NCBI RefSeq assembly: GCF_008085905.1
Contig: NZ_VSFF01000001.1
Span: 744,001 to 808,000, forward strand
Reading direction: 5' to 3'
From: Actinomadura syzygii
Lineage (GTDB): Bacteria > Actinomycetota > Actinomycetes > Streptosporangiales > Streptosporangiaceae
DNA length: 64,000 nt
The notes beneath the pieces are model-generated. The model worked only from the letters and a program-made list of their open reading frames with translations. It was not told where the DNA came from and did no database searches. The position numbers and the translations under genes were made by a program. Below are positions 50,535-58,844 of the stretch, in pieces; positions within the stretch are counted from its first letter, which is position 1, and every line of letters starts with the position of its first letter.

Positions 50535-52331
50535 ATGCGCCTCAGACACAGGATCCTCGCGGCCGGCGTTGCGGGTGTTGCGCTCGTGCCCGCGTTAGCG
50601 GTCACCGCCCTCGCCGACCCCGGCGTCCGGGCAGGCGACACGACCAGCCCGGTCGAGAAGAAGCGCGTCGACAGTGTGCCCACCCCGAAGCTCGCCTGGT
50701 ACAAGTGCTACGAGATCGCGGAATGCGCGACCGTCCGGCTGCCTCTGGACTATGACGACCCCAAGGGCGCGACCACCGAGATCGCCGTCCTGAGAGTCAA
50801 GGCGCGGAACGCTAAGAAGAGGATCGGCAGCCTGTTCGTCAACCCGGGCGGGCCCGGCGGGCAGGGCACCGCCCTCGCCTACCAGGCGGGCCAGTTCCTC
50901 GGTGCGGACGTACTCGACCGGTTCGACGTCGTCGGGTTCGACCCGCGCGGCATCGGGTTCAGCTCCAACGTGGCGTGCTTCAAGTCCACAAAGGACCAGA
51001 CGCTCGCGATGGCCGGTCTGAACGTGGCGTTCCCGATGGGCGCGAAGGAGGAGGCCGCCTACATCAAGTCGGCGACGGCGGTCGGCAAGGGCTGCTCGAC
51101 GACCGGGAAGAAGCTGGCGGGCGCGATGTCCACCGCCGAGGCGGCGCGCGACATGGAGGTCCTGCGCCGGTCCGTCGGCGACAAGAAGCTGACCTACCTG
51201 GGCTTCAGCTATGGCACGGCGCTCGGGCAGTACTACGCGAACATGTTCCCGGACCGGCTGCGCTCCGTGGTCGTGGACGGCGTCCTCAACCCCGTCTCCT
51301 GGGCCGGGACCCCGAAGACCGCGGGCCAGATCCTGGACGACCGGCTCCGCTCCGCCGACGGCGCGTACAAGGCGCTGAAGGAGATCCTCGTCCGCTGCGC
51401 GAAGGCGGGCAAGGAGAAGTGCCAGTTCGCGCAGTTCGGGGATCCGGCCAAGAACTTCGACGTCCTGGCGCAGCGGCTGAAGACGAAGCCCGTCGACATC
51501 CAGGGCGAGAAGGTCACCTACGCCGACTTCGTCGGCGCGACGCTCGGCAACCTGTACGACCCGAGCGGCTACCTGTTCATCGACGCCATGGCCACCGACC
51601 TGTGGAAGGCGACGTCGTCCACCTCGACGGCCGCGCAGGCGACGGCGGCGCGCAAGGCGCTCGCCGCGCGCATCGCGGAGCGCCGGGCCGAGGTCGCGCG
51701 GCAGAAGAACGCCGCGGAGAAGGTCACGGCGAAGGACTTCCCCTACGACAACGGGCTCGACGCCTTCAGCAGCGTCGTCTGCACCGACGGCCTGCACCCG
51801 AAGAAGGCGGGGAACTGGCCCGCGGCCGTGGCCGCGTCCGACAAGCGGGCGCCCTACTTCGGGCGCGCGTGGGACTGGGGCAGCGTCCAGTGCGCCGGTG
51901 ACGCCTGGAAGGTCCGCGACGAGGACGCCTACACCGGGCCGTTCAACCGGCGGACGAACGCCCCCGTCCTGTTCGTCGGCGACTACTACGACCCGGCCAC
52001 GAACTACGACGACGCCGTCTCGTCCAGCAAGCTGCTGCCCAACAGCCGGTTGCTGTCCAGCAACAGTTGGGGGCACACCGCCTACGGCACGTCGGCGTGC
52101 GTGACCAACGCGATCGAGGGTTACCTCGTCAGCGGGACGCTGCCGCCCGCGGGCAAGGTGTGCGTCGGCGACGTCCAGCCGTTCGAGGGCGACGGCGGTC
52201 CGGCCGTCGCGACCCGCGGACCGGCGGACGCGAGCGCGATGGCCGCCCAGGCGGGCACCGAAGCTCGCGGTCCGAAGCTGGCCCCGGTGGCGGTTCGGGT
52301 TCCGAAGTCCATCCTGCTCGGGACGCGCTGA
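50535..52331 (+). CDS. Secreted alpha/beta hydrolase, tripeptidyl-aminopeptidase-like
   Basis: 598 aa. Signal peptide (RILAAGVAGVALVPALAVTA). Alpha/beta-hydrolase fold: VNPGGPGGQGTALAYQ (oxyanion region), DVVGFDPRGIGFSS, nucleophile elbow LGFSYGTALGQYY, Asp in FVGDYYDPATNY and His in NSWGHTAYG, with the TAP-like C-terminal domain ending in TNAIEGYLVSGTLPPAGKVC. Streptomyces homologues remove tripeptides from secreted protein N-termini. ATG 50535 has GAAGGGA upstream; the frame is open to 50460 without a ribosome site. Followed by a terminator. Confidence 0.92.
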   Translation: MRLRHRILAAGVAGVALVPALAVTALADPGVRAGDTTSPVEKKRVDSVPTPKLAWYKCYEIAECATVRLPLDYDDPKGATTEIAVLRVKARNAKKRIGSLFVNPGGPGGQGTALAYQAGQFLGADVLDRFDVVGFDPRGIGFSSNVACFKSTKDQTLAMAGLNVAFPMGAKEEAAYIKSATAVGKGCSTTGKKLAGAMSTAEAARDMEVLRRSVGDKKLTYLGFSYGTALGQYYANMFPDRLRSVVVDGVLNPVSWAGTPKTAGQILDDRLRSADGAYKALKEILVRCAKAGKEKCQFAQFGDPAKNFDVLAQRLKTKPVDIQGEKVTYADFVGATLGNLYDPSGYLFIDAMATDLWKATSSTSTAAQATAARKALAARIAERRAEVARQKNAAEKVTAKDFPYDNGLDAFSSVVCTDGLHPKKAGNWPAAVAASDKRAPYFGRAWDWGSVQCAGDAWKVRDEDAYTGPFNRRTNAPVLFVGDYYDPATNYDDAVSSSKLLPNSRLLSSNSWGHTAYGTSACVTNAIEGYLVSGTLPPAGKVCVGDVQPFEGDGGPAVATRGPADASAMAAQAGTEARGPKLAPVAVRVPKSILLGTR

Positions 52332-52346
52332 ACCGATTGACCGTGA

Positions 52347-52385
52347 CGCCGGGCGGGCCCGTTGGAGGGCCTGCCCGGCGTTTCG
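52347..52385 (+). terminator. Terminator of the hydrolase gene
   Basis: Arms CGCCGGGCGGGCCC/GGGCCTGCCCGGCG (one mismatch), 6-nt loop, followed by TTTCG; 15 nt after the stop codon. Confidence 0.78.
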
Positions 52386-52397
52386 CTTTGGACGTCC

Positions 52398-53633
52398 TCA
52401 CGAAGGTTCGCGTCGGCGGCCGAGGTAGAGGACGGCGCCCACGGCGAGCACCGCGACGCCGGTCAGCACCGAGGTGAGCGGCAGCGCGAACGCCAGGACC
52501 AGGCAGCCCGCCGCGCCCGCGACCGGGATCACGCGGGGCGGACGGCCCTCGTCCGGGCCGAGCGTCCAGGCGGACGCGTTGGCGATCGCGTAGTAGGCCA
52601 GCACGCCGAACGACGAGAAACCGATCGCGCCGCGCAGGTCGACCGTCGCCGCGAGGACCGCCACGACCAGGCCGACCGCGAGTTCCGCGCGGTGCGGCAC
52701 CCGGCGCCGCGGGTGGACGGCCGCGAGCGCGCCCGGCAGCCGCCGGTCGCGGGCCATGGCGAGCGTGGTGCGGGAGACGCCGAGGATCAGCGCGAGCAGC
52801 GAGCCGAGCGCGGCGACCGCGGCGGCGGCCCGGACGGCGGACCCCAGCGACGGCAGTCCGGCCGCGTCGACGGCGTCCGCCAGCGGCGCCGCCGCGACGG
52901 CCAGCCGTCCGGCGCCCAGCACGGACAGCACCGCGACCGCCACGGCGGCGTACACGGCCAGCGCGATGGCGAGGGCGATCGGGATGGCGCGCGGGATCGT
53001 CCGGGACGGGTCGCGCACCTCCTCGCCGAGCGTCGCGATGCGCGCGTACCCCGCGAACGCGAAGAACAGCAGGCCCGCCGCTTCGAGGACGCCGCCGAGC
53101 GACGTGCCCGAGCCGACGTCCAGGCGTCCGGCGTCGGCGGCGGACGAGGTGAGGCAGGCGACCACCACGGCGGCGAGCGCGGCCAGGACCACCGCGACGA
53201 TCACCCGCGTGAGCCAGGCCGACTTCTCCACCCCCGCGTAGTTCACGCCGGTCAGCAGCGCCACCGCGGCGACCGCGACCACGTGCGGATGGCCCGGCCA
53301 CACGTACGACCCGACGGTCAGCGCCATCGCCGCGCACGACGCCGTCTTGCCGACCACGAACGCCCACCCGGCGAGGTGGCCCCAGAACGGACCCAGCCGT
53401 TCCCGCCCGTAGACGTACGTGCCGCCGGACTCGGGGTACCGGGCGGCGAGCCGCGCCGACGACGTCGCGTTGCAGTAGGCGACGACGGCGGCCGTCCCGA
53501 GCCCGAAGAGCAGGCCGGACCCGGCCGCCCGCGCCGCCGGCGCGAACGCGGCGAACACCCCCGCCCCGATCATCGCCCCCAGCCCGACCACCACCGCGTC
53601 GGACACCCCGAGCCGCCGTGCCAGCACGGTCAT
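52398..53633 (-). CDS. APC-family amino acid permease
   Basis: 411 aa, about 12 membrane helices. The N-terminal family signature VVVGLGAMIGAGVFAAFAPA is clear, with ARYPESGGTYVYGRERLGPF and LFFAFAGYARIATLGEEVRD further in. Amino acid-polyamine-organocation transporter; substrate not predictable. Start ATG 53633 with GGAGGG upstream. Single gene, convergent with the tripeptidyl-aminopeptidase-like gene. Slightly shorter than typical family members (430-500 aa), lacking a C-terminal extension. Confidence 0.9.
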   Translation of the reverse strand: MTVLARRLGVSDAVVVGLGAMIGAGVFAAFAPAARAAGSGLLFGLGTAAVVAYCNATSSARLAARYPESGGTYVYGRERLGPFWGHLAGWAFVVGKTASCAAMALTVGSYVWPGHPHVVAVAAVALLTGVNYAGVEKSAWLTRVIVAVVLAALAAVVVACLTSSAADAGRLDVGSGTSLGGVLEAAGLLFFAFAGYARIATLGEEVRDPSRTIPRAIPIALAIALAVYAAVAVAVLSVLGAGRLAVAAAPLADAVDAAGLPSLGSAVRAAAAVAALGSLLALILGVSRTTLAMARDRRLPGALAAVHPRRRVPHRAELAVGLVVAVLAATVDLRGAIGFSSFGVLAYYAIANASAWTLGPDEGRPPRVIPVAGAAGCLVLAFALPLTSVLTGVAVLAVGAVLYLGRRREPS

Positions 53634-53745
53634 CCCCCACCGCCCTCCACCCCGCCGCGAATCCGGCGAACAGCATTTCCCACCGAGATGAACACCCGTA
53701 TCCGAATCCGCGCCGACGGAGGCCACCGGCCCTTTCTGGAATCGG

Positions 53746-54552
53746 CTACCTGTTCGCGCCGCCGGCGACCTCTCCGGTGGCCCAGTCGCGGTCGGCCGCC
53801 GTCAGCCGCTCCGGTCGGACGCAGGCCCGCGCCAGCACGGTCAGGACCTTCTCGGGGTCGCATCCGTAAAGGCCCGCGCCCCAGACGGCGTTGGCCTCGA
53901 CGACCGCCCAGCCGCGGCCGCGGATGCGTCCGACGTCGAGGACGGTCGCCGCCGGGACGGGCACTTCTCCGAGCACTTCGGCCGCGTACTCCGCCGCCTC
54001 CCGGACATCGCTCTCCGGTGCGCGCCATTCCCCGTCCGCCGTGAGGGCGAGTTCTCCGTCCAGCAGATAAGGGGACATGGCGACGACTTCACCGTCCAGC
54101 ACATGGCAGCGGAATTCGACGTCCCATCGCACGGGCTCGCAGGTGAGCACCGGGGTTTCGTCGGGGAGGGCGTCGCGTCCGGGGAGTTCGCCGGGAGCCG
54201 CGAAGACCCTGCCCTCGAACGCTTTCCGTCCATCGGCCGGTTTGACGAACGTGGGCTCGGTGAGAGCGCTCCGGACGTCGCCGAGGGCGGAGACGGCGAT
54301 GTCGCGGCGGCGGTGCCGGTCGGGCAGCGCGGGCAGCCATCCGGGCGGGACGTCCAGCAGCCGCACCCCGACCTGCGCGGCGACGGCCTCGACGAACGTC
54401 GGTTCGCCGTAGAGCGCGACGTCCTTTCCGCGGAGGCGGTCCGGGGCGCGTCGGCCGCCCAGCCGCTCGGCCGCCCAGCCGAGCCTCCCGGACGCGGCGC
54501 GCAACGCCTTCGAGTCGGGCGTGTAACGCGGCGAAAGCACGAGCAGCGGCAT
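53746..54552 (-). CDS. ATP-grasp domain protein (DUF4343-like)
   Basis: 268 aa. The C-terminal half has an ATP-grasp pattern: TFVKPADGRKAFEGRVF, TPVLTCEPVRWDVEFRCHVL, metal-binding region VLDVGRIRGRGWAVVEANAV with E-A-N. Begins MPLLVLSPRYTPDSKALRAA at ATG 54552. ATP-grasp enzymes form amide or other bonds through acylphosphates; this small type occurs in actinomycetes without known substrate, sometimes near peptide modification genes. No partner gene is evident here. Divergent from the streptogrisin-like protease. Confidence 0.82.
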   Translation of the reverse strand: MPLLVLSPRYTPDSKALRAASGRLGWAAERLGGRRAPDRLRGKDVALYGEPTFVEAVAAQVGVRLLDVPPGWLPALPDRHRRRDIAVSALGDVRSALTEPTFVKPADGRKAFEGRVFAAPGELPGRDALPDETPVLTCEPVRWDVEFRCHVLDGEVVAMSPYLLDGELALTADGEWRAPESDVREAAEYAAEVLGEVPVPAATVLDVGRIRGRGWAVVEANAVWGAGLYGCDPEKVLTVLARACVRPERLTAADRDWATGEVAGGANR

Positions 54553-54759
54553 CGGCCAAGAGTAAATGGTCGGAGTGGGCGAGCCGGGATTATTCAGGGG
54601 GCGGGTGAAATTCTGTTGGCGCCGAAAACTGGTTAGCGATTGGGGGGCGGCGTACGTTGTCGCCACGCATGGCGCCTCACCACCAGGTGTCGTGCGCACC
54701 CGCCATAACCCCCGAGGATGCCGCCGCTCCCAGCCGGTCGGCGGCGAAAGGTGGCGACA

Positions 54760-55806
54760 GTGAACCGAGGTGTGCACCTCAGACGTGTGGTCCCGCTGCT
54801 GGGCGTCGCGGCCGTGGCCGTCCTGCCCGCGTTCGGGACCGTTCCGGCGACGGCCGGCGCGAAGCCCGTCCCCCCGGCCGGGCAGGCGCTCGGCGCGTTC
54901 GCGGACCAGCTCACCGGACGGCTCGGCGCGCAGGCCGCGGGCGCCTACGTCGACCGGGACGGACTCCTGGTCGTCAACGTCACGACCCCCGCCGCCGCGC
55001 GGCAGGTGACCGCCGCCGGTGCGACGCCCCGCGTCGTCGCGTACGGCATCGCGCGGCTCGACGCGGCCAAGAGCGCGCTCGACCGGTTCGCGGGCGGTCG
55101 CGGCGCGGTCGGCCTGGCCTGGGGCGTGGACGTGGTCGCCAACGCCGTCGTGGTCAGCGTCCCGGCGAGCGACCATGACGCGGCGACGAACGCGCTGGTC
55201 AAGCGGGCTCGCGCGGTCGGCGGCACCGTGCGGATCAGGCGCGTGCACGGCGCGGTGCGGCCGATGCTCGGGCCCGGCGACGCGATCACGACCGGTGGGT
55301 CGCGCTGCTCGGTGGCCGCGATCGGGACCGGCGGTGGCGGCGACTACGTCGTGACGGCCGGGCACTGCACCCGCATCGGCACGACGTGGTCGACGTCCGG
55401 CGGCGAGCAGATCGGCACCACGCAGGCGAGCAGTTTCCCGGGCAATGACTACGGGACGATTCGTGTGACGAACGGGTCGCTGCAATTGTCCAACGACAAT
55501 CTGACCGAGGTCGGCAGACCGCCCGCGGGGTCGCAGGTCATCAAGAAGGGCTCGACCACCGGCACCACCTCCGGGCAGATCGTCGGCTACGACCGCACGG
55601 TCAACTACCAGGAGGGCACGGTCACCGGGCTGATCGAGACGACCGTGTGCACCCAGCCGGGCGACAGCGGCGGCTCGCTGCAGAGCGGGAGCACCGCCGT
55701 CGGCATCACGTCCGGCGGCAGGACGGGCGGCTGCACGGCCAATTACCAGTCCTATTTCCAGCCCTTGGACGAGGCGCTCCAGTCCCAGGGCCTCACCCTC
55801 AAATAA
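54760..55806 (+). CDS. Secreted streptogrisin-like serine protease
   Basis: 348 aa. Signal peptide (LGVAAVAVLPAFGTVPATAG), a pro-region (~40-165) and an S1 chymotrypsin-fold domain (~170-348). Triad: His in VVTAGHCTRIGTTW, Asp in NDYGTIRV, Ser in QPGDSGGSLQSGS. Disulfide Cys pairs flank (RCSVAAIG, GHC; TVC, GGC). Family enzymes are extracellular alpha-lytic-like proteases matured by autocleavage of the pro-region. GTG 54760 has GGTGG 6 nt upstream; an ATG at 54718 would add 14 residues ahead of the signal peptide. Followed by a terminator. Confidence 0.92.
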   Translation: MNRGVHLRRVVPLLGVAAVAVLPAFGTVPATAGAKPVPPAGQALGAFADQLTGRLGAQAAGAYVDRDGLLVVNVTTPAAARQVTAAGATPRVVAYGIARLDAAKSALDRFAGGRGAVGLAWGVDVVANAVVVSVPASDHDAATNALVKRARAVGGTVRIRRVHGAVRPMLGPGDAITTGGSRCSVAAIGTGGGGDYVVTAGHCTRIGTTWSTSGGEQIGTTQASSFPGNDYGTIRVTNGSLQLSNDNLTEVGRPPAGSQVIKKGSTTGTTSGQIVGYDRTVNYQEGTVTGLIETTVCTQPGDSGGSLQSGSTAVGITSGGRTGGCTANYQSYFQPLDEALQSQGLTLK

Positions 55807-55830
55807 GAGCTCAACCGAACGGAGCATTCG

Positions 55831-55863
55831 GGCGGGGCTCCCGGAAAGGCCGGGAGCCCCGCC
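55831..55863 (+). terminator. Terminator of the streptogrisin-like gene
   Basis: Perfect 14-bp arms GGCGGGGCTCCCGG/CCGGGAGCCCCGCC with a 5-nt loop, 25 nt after the stop codon. Confidence 0.8.
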
Positions 55864-55928
55864 GGTCAGTTCTTGCCGGTCAGTTCTTGCCGGTCAGTCC
55901 CGCCGGTCAGTCCCGCCGGTCAGTCCTG
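55862..55928. repeat. 13/14-bp tandem repeat, five copies
   Basis: Two copies of CCGGTCAGTTCTTG (55862-55889), two of CCGGTCAGTCCCG (55890-55915) and a fifth CCGGTCAGTCCTG running into the 3' end of the MerR gene (stop at 55920-55922). It starts inside the terminator's right arm. Probably expanded by slippage. Confidence 0.8.
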
Positions 55929-56294
55929 CGGGACCAGCCCGACCCTGGCGGCGAGCCGCTCGCGCTGCCCGGTGAGCCGGGCGATCTCGGCGTCGAGCGC
56001 GTCCAGCCGCCGCCGCGCGACGCCGGAGCCGCGCCCGCACGCCCTGGGCGACGGCGGGACGCCGTCGTTCTCGTCCAGCAGGTGGAGCATGTCGGCGCAC
56101 AGGCGCAGGTCCTCGACGGTCAGGCCCATCGACAGGAGCACCCGGATCACCCGGACGCGCCGCACCTCCGCCTGACCGTACCGGCGCTGCCCGCCCGCCG
56201 TGCGGTCCGGCGGCGGCAGCAGTCCGCGCTGCTCGTAGAAGCGCAGTGCGCGCGGGGTGGTCCCGGCCGCCGCGGCGGCGTCGCTGATCCGCAT
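55920..56294 (-). CDS. MerR-family transcriptional regulator
   Basis: 124 aa. N-terminal winged HTH (RISDAAAAAGTTPRALRFYE, GLLPPPDRTAGGQRRYGQAE), then a dimerisation helix (DALDAEIARLTGQRERLAAR). No conserved metal Cys pattern, so more like the drug/redox-responsive group. ATG 56294; 36 nt downstream of the NADP-dependent oxidoreductase gene on the same strand, suggesting co-transcription. Its stop lies within a tandem repeat, so the 3' end may be recently altered. Confidence 0.88.
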   Translation of the reverse strand: MRISDAAAAAGTTPRALRFYEQRGLLPPPDRTAGGQRRYGQAEVRRVRVIRVLLSMGLTVEDLRLCADMLHLLDENDGVPPSPRACGRGSGVARRRLDALDAEIARLTGQRERLAARVGLVPQD

Positions 56295-56330
56295 CAGTCC
56301 TCCGGTGTCGTCCGCCGGGGGACCGCCGCC

Positions 56331-57341
56331 CTACAGCTCCACGATGACGGTCCCCAGGTGCCGTCCCCCGATCGCTTCGTGCAACGCGCGGGGGGCGCTC
56401 TCGATGCCCGCGAACCGGACCTCGGGCAGGACGATCTCGCCGGACCGCAGCCAGCCGCCGAGGCGACGGGTCCACTCGGCGTCCAGGGCCGGGTCCGCGC
56501 CGCCGAAGCCGCGCAGCTCGACGTGCTTGACGATCAGCTCGAACGAGTCCAGCTCGACCGGGGACGTGTTGCCGGGACGGTCCGCGGCGAGCTGCCCCGC
56601 GAGCGCCCCGACGAGGACGACCCGCGCCCCCGGCCGGGCCAGCGAGATCGCGGCCTGGAGCTGCTCGCCGCCGACGTTGTCCACGACCACGTCGACGCCG
56701 TCCGGCGCGGCCTCCGCGAGCCGCGCGCCGAAGGGCCCCTCGCCGCGCAGCACGGCCGCGTCGTAGCCCAGCTCGGCGACCAGCCGTTTCGCCTTCTCCG
56801 GCGAGCCGGTGCTGCCGACGACCCGGCCCGCGCCGAGCCGCCGCGCGACCTGTCCCGCGACCGAGCCGACGCCGCCCGCGCCGCCGGACACGAACACGGT
56901 CTCGCCGGGGCGCAGCCGCGCGTCCCGGACCAGCGCCGCGTACGCGGTCGCGCCCTGGCCGAGGTGGGCCGCCGGGTCGGGGAGCGTGTCGTCGAGCGGC
57001 GCGCACCGGTCGGCGGGCACGGTCGCGTACTCCCGCCAGCCCTGCCAGTGCTGGACGAGGTCCCCGGCGCGCAGCCCGCCGCCGTCCGGCGCGGACACGA
57101 CCTCGCCGACGGCCTTCCCGAACAGGGTGTCGCCGGGGTTCAGCGGCGGGAACGGCGCGCCCTTCACGCTCCCGGCCATGAGCGTCCGGATGGCGGGGAA
57201 GACGTGGAAGAGGCGGTTCCGGACGAGCACCTCGCCGTCCCCGGGCACCGGTACCGGCACCTGGACGACGGCGAAATGCTCCGGCTCCGGCAGGCCCTCC
57301 GGCCGGACGGCGAGCCGGACTTCACGCGAGGTTTCGGGCAT
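56331..57341 (-). CDS. NADP-dependent oxidoreductase (MDR, leukotriene B4 dehydrogenase/YfmJ-like)
   Basis: 336 aa medium-chain reductase without zinc ligands. Nucleotide-binding loop VFVSGGAGGVGSVAGQVARR, GSTGSPEKAKRLVAELGYDA and DVVVDNVGGEQLQAAISLAR. Reduces enones or quinones with NADPH. ATG 57341 has GGGAG 6 nt upstream; a TTG at 57347 overlaps it. Likely operon with the MerR gene downstream. Confidence 0.9.
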   Translation of the reverse strand: MPETSREVRLAVRPEGLPEPEHFAVVQVPVPVPGDGEVLVRNRLFHVFPAIRTLMAGSVKGAPFPPLNPGDTLFGKAVGEVVSAPDGGGLRAGDLVQHWQGWREYATVPADRCAPLDDTLPDPAAHLGQGATAYAALVRDARLRPGETVFVSGGAGGVGSVAGQVARRLGAGRVVGSTGSPEKAKRLVAELGYDAAVLRGEGPFGARLAEAAPDGVDVVVDNVGGEQLQAAISLARPGARVVLVGALAGQLAADRPGNTSPVELDSFELIVKHVELRGFGGADPALDAEWTRRLGGWLRSGEIVLPEVRFAGIESAPRALHEAIGGRHLGTVIVEL

Positions 57342-57417
57342 CGGCAACTCCCAAGACGGTTCCGCAACGGCCCCGCGACGCTAACCCCTGACCCGCGCGT
57401 CAAAGTCAAGCCGGGAA

Positions 57418-57852
57418 TCAGCTCATCTCGATGAACTGGTGGTCGGAGCGGATGCGGCCGTCGGCGTCCAGGGAAATGACGTCGAAGCCCCCGCCGACGT
57501 CCTCTCCGGTGCCCGTCGTGCGCATCTTCCAGCGGAGGCAGACCACGCCCGCCATCGGCTCGTACGGCTCAGCCCCCGAGACGAAGGCGTACTCGCCCGC
57601 CTTGATGAACATCTCGTACGCCCTGGTCACCCTGGCGTCCAGGGCGGCGTGGCCGCGCACCTCAAGCGGCGGCGCGGGAAAGGCGAGCGCCTTCGCCGCC
57701 TCGCGCATCTCCTGCGGCGGATCGGTCAGCACCTGGACGGCGTCCGGCGCCCACAAGTCGCGCACCAGCGCGCCGCGCGCCTCCGGATCGGGCTCGTTCC
57801 ACAGGGTGACGTACTTGTCGGCGAACTCCTTCAGATCCAATGCGTTGCTCAT
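57418..57852 (-). CDS. NTF2-like (SnoaL-type) protein
   Basis: 144 aa. NTF2-like cone fold features: EFADKYVTLWNEPDPEARGA at the N-terminus, DLWAPDAVQVLTDPP, GHAALDARVTRAYEMFI and DVISLDADGRIRSDHQFIEM at the end. Could be a small isomerase, hydrolase or ligand-binding protein. ATG 57852; divergent from an XRE regulator over 87 nt that include a 44-bp interrupted palindrome. The frame extends to 58719 but is antisense to the regulator. Confidence 0.85.
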   Translation of the reverse strand: MSNALDLKEFADKYVTLWNEPDPEARGALVRDLWAPDAVQVLTDPPQEMREAAKALAFPAPPLEVRGHAALDARVTRAYEMFIKAGEYAFVSGAEPYEPMAGVVCLRWKMRTTGTGEDVGGGFDVISLDADGRIRSDHQFIEMS

Positions 57853-57874
57853 GCCGAGCAGTCTCGGACGCGTC

Positions 57875-57918
57875 CCGGCCGCTCCGCGATTCCCTGCGGG
57901 GAATGGCGGAGCGGCCGG
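57875..57918. promoter_or_regulatory. Large interrupted palindrome between divergent genes
   Basis: Outer arms CCGGCCGCTCCGC/GCGGAGCGGCCGG and inner arms ATTCCC/GGGAAT around TGCG, interrupted by one G/G mismatch. It fills half of the 87-nt gap between the NTF2-like gene and the XRE regulator and is a good candidate operator for the latter. Confidence 0.55.
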
Positions 57919-57939
57919 ACGTCCGGTTTGAATGGGGCG

Positions 57940-58740
57940 ATGACGACGGCGACCGAACCCGCGTCCGGCCATTTCGGACGCGAGCTGCGGCGCTGGCGGA
58001 CGCGGCGCCGCGTCAGCCAGCTCGAACTGGCGATCAGGGCCGACACGACGCAGCGGCACCTGAGCTTCCTCGAACGCGGCCGGTCCCGTCCCGGCCGGAC
58101 CATGGTCGTGCGGCTCGCCGAGTCGCTCCACCTGTCGCTGCGGGAGCGGAACGACCTGCTGCTCACCGCCGGATACGCCCCGGTCTACGCCGAGTCCGGG
58201 TTGGACGCGCCCGAACTCGGCCCGGTCCGCGAGGCGCTGGACCGCATCCTCGACGGGCACCTGCCCTATCCGGCGGTCGTCGTCCGGGCGTACGGGGAGA
58301 TGGTGTCGGCGAACGCGGCGTTCGACGTCCTCGCCGAGGGCGCCGCGCCCGCGCTGCTGGAACCGCCGGTCAACGTGCTGCGCCTCGTCCTCCACCCGGA
58401 CGGGATGGGCCCGCGGGTGGCGAACCTGGCCGAGTGGGGACGGCACGTCACGTCCAACCTGCGCGATCTGGTGCGGCGGAGCCCGTCGCCCGTCCTGGAG
58501 GAGTTCGTCGCCGAACTCGACGGCTACCTCCCGGCGATGGAGCCGCGCGCCGACCATCTCGGGTTCGCCGTCCCGCTCCGGCTGCGGACGCGGGACGGCG
58601 AGCTGCGCCTGATCACGACGCTCACGTCGTTCGCGACCGCCGTGGACGTCACGGTGTCCGAGCTGCACCTCGAAGCGTTCCTGCCCGCCGACGAGGCCAC
58701 CGCCGAGATCCTCGCGCACCGGAACGCCGCCCGCGCCTAG
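57940..58740 (+). CDS. XRE-family regulator with MmyB-like ligand-binding domain
   Basis: 266 aa. HTH at ~12-70 (LRRWRTRRRVSQLELAIRAD, RHLSFLERGRSRPGRTMVVR), then the MmyB/MLTR-like domain (VNVLRLVLHPDGMGPRVANL, EWGRHVTSNLRDLVRRSPSP) typical of ligand-responsive regulators in Streptomyces. These often control the divergent oxidoreductase or NTF2-like gene. ATG 57940. The reading frame is open upstream to 57439 but that is antisense to the NTF2-like gene. Confidence 0.9.
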   Translation: MTTATEPASGHFGRELRRWRTRRRVSQLELAIRADTTQRHLSFLERGRSRPGRTMVVRLAESLHLSLRERNDLLLTAGYAPVYAESGLDAPELGPVREALDRILDGHLPYPAVVVRAYGEMVSANAAFDVLAEGAAPALLEPPVNVLRLVLHPDGMGPRVANLAEWGRHVTSNLRDLVRRSPSPVLEEFVAELDGYLPAMEPRADHLGFAVPLRLRTRDGELRLITTLTSFATAVDVTVSELHLEAFLPADEATAEILAHRNAARA

Positions 58741-58812
58741 GCCCCCGCGGCCAGGCCCGCGCGGCTGAGCCCCCGCGTCCAGGCCCCCCGCCTCCAGGCC
58801 CCCGTGGCTGGG

Positions 58813-58844
58813 CCTAGGCGCGCCTCGGCCCAGGCGCGCCTAGG
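58813..58844. terminator. Bidirectional terminator between convergent genes
   Basis: Perfect 13-bp arms CCTAGGCGCGCCT/AGGCGCGCCTAGG with a 6-nt loop; overlaps the stop codon of the NmrA-like gene (58840-58842). Upstream sequence (58741-58812) has loose CCAGGCCCCCG repeats. Confidence 0.7.
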
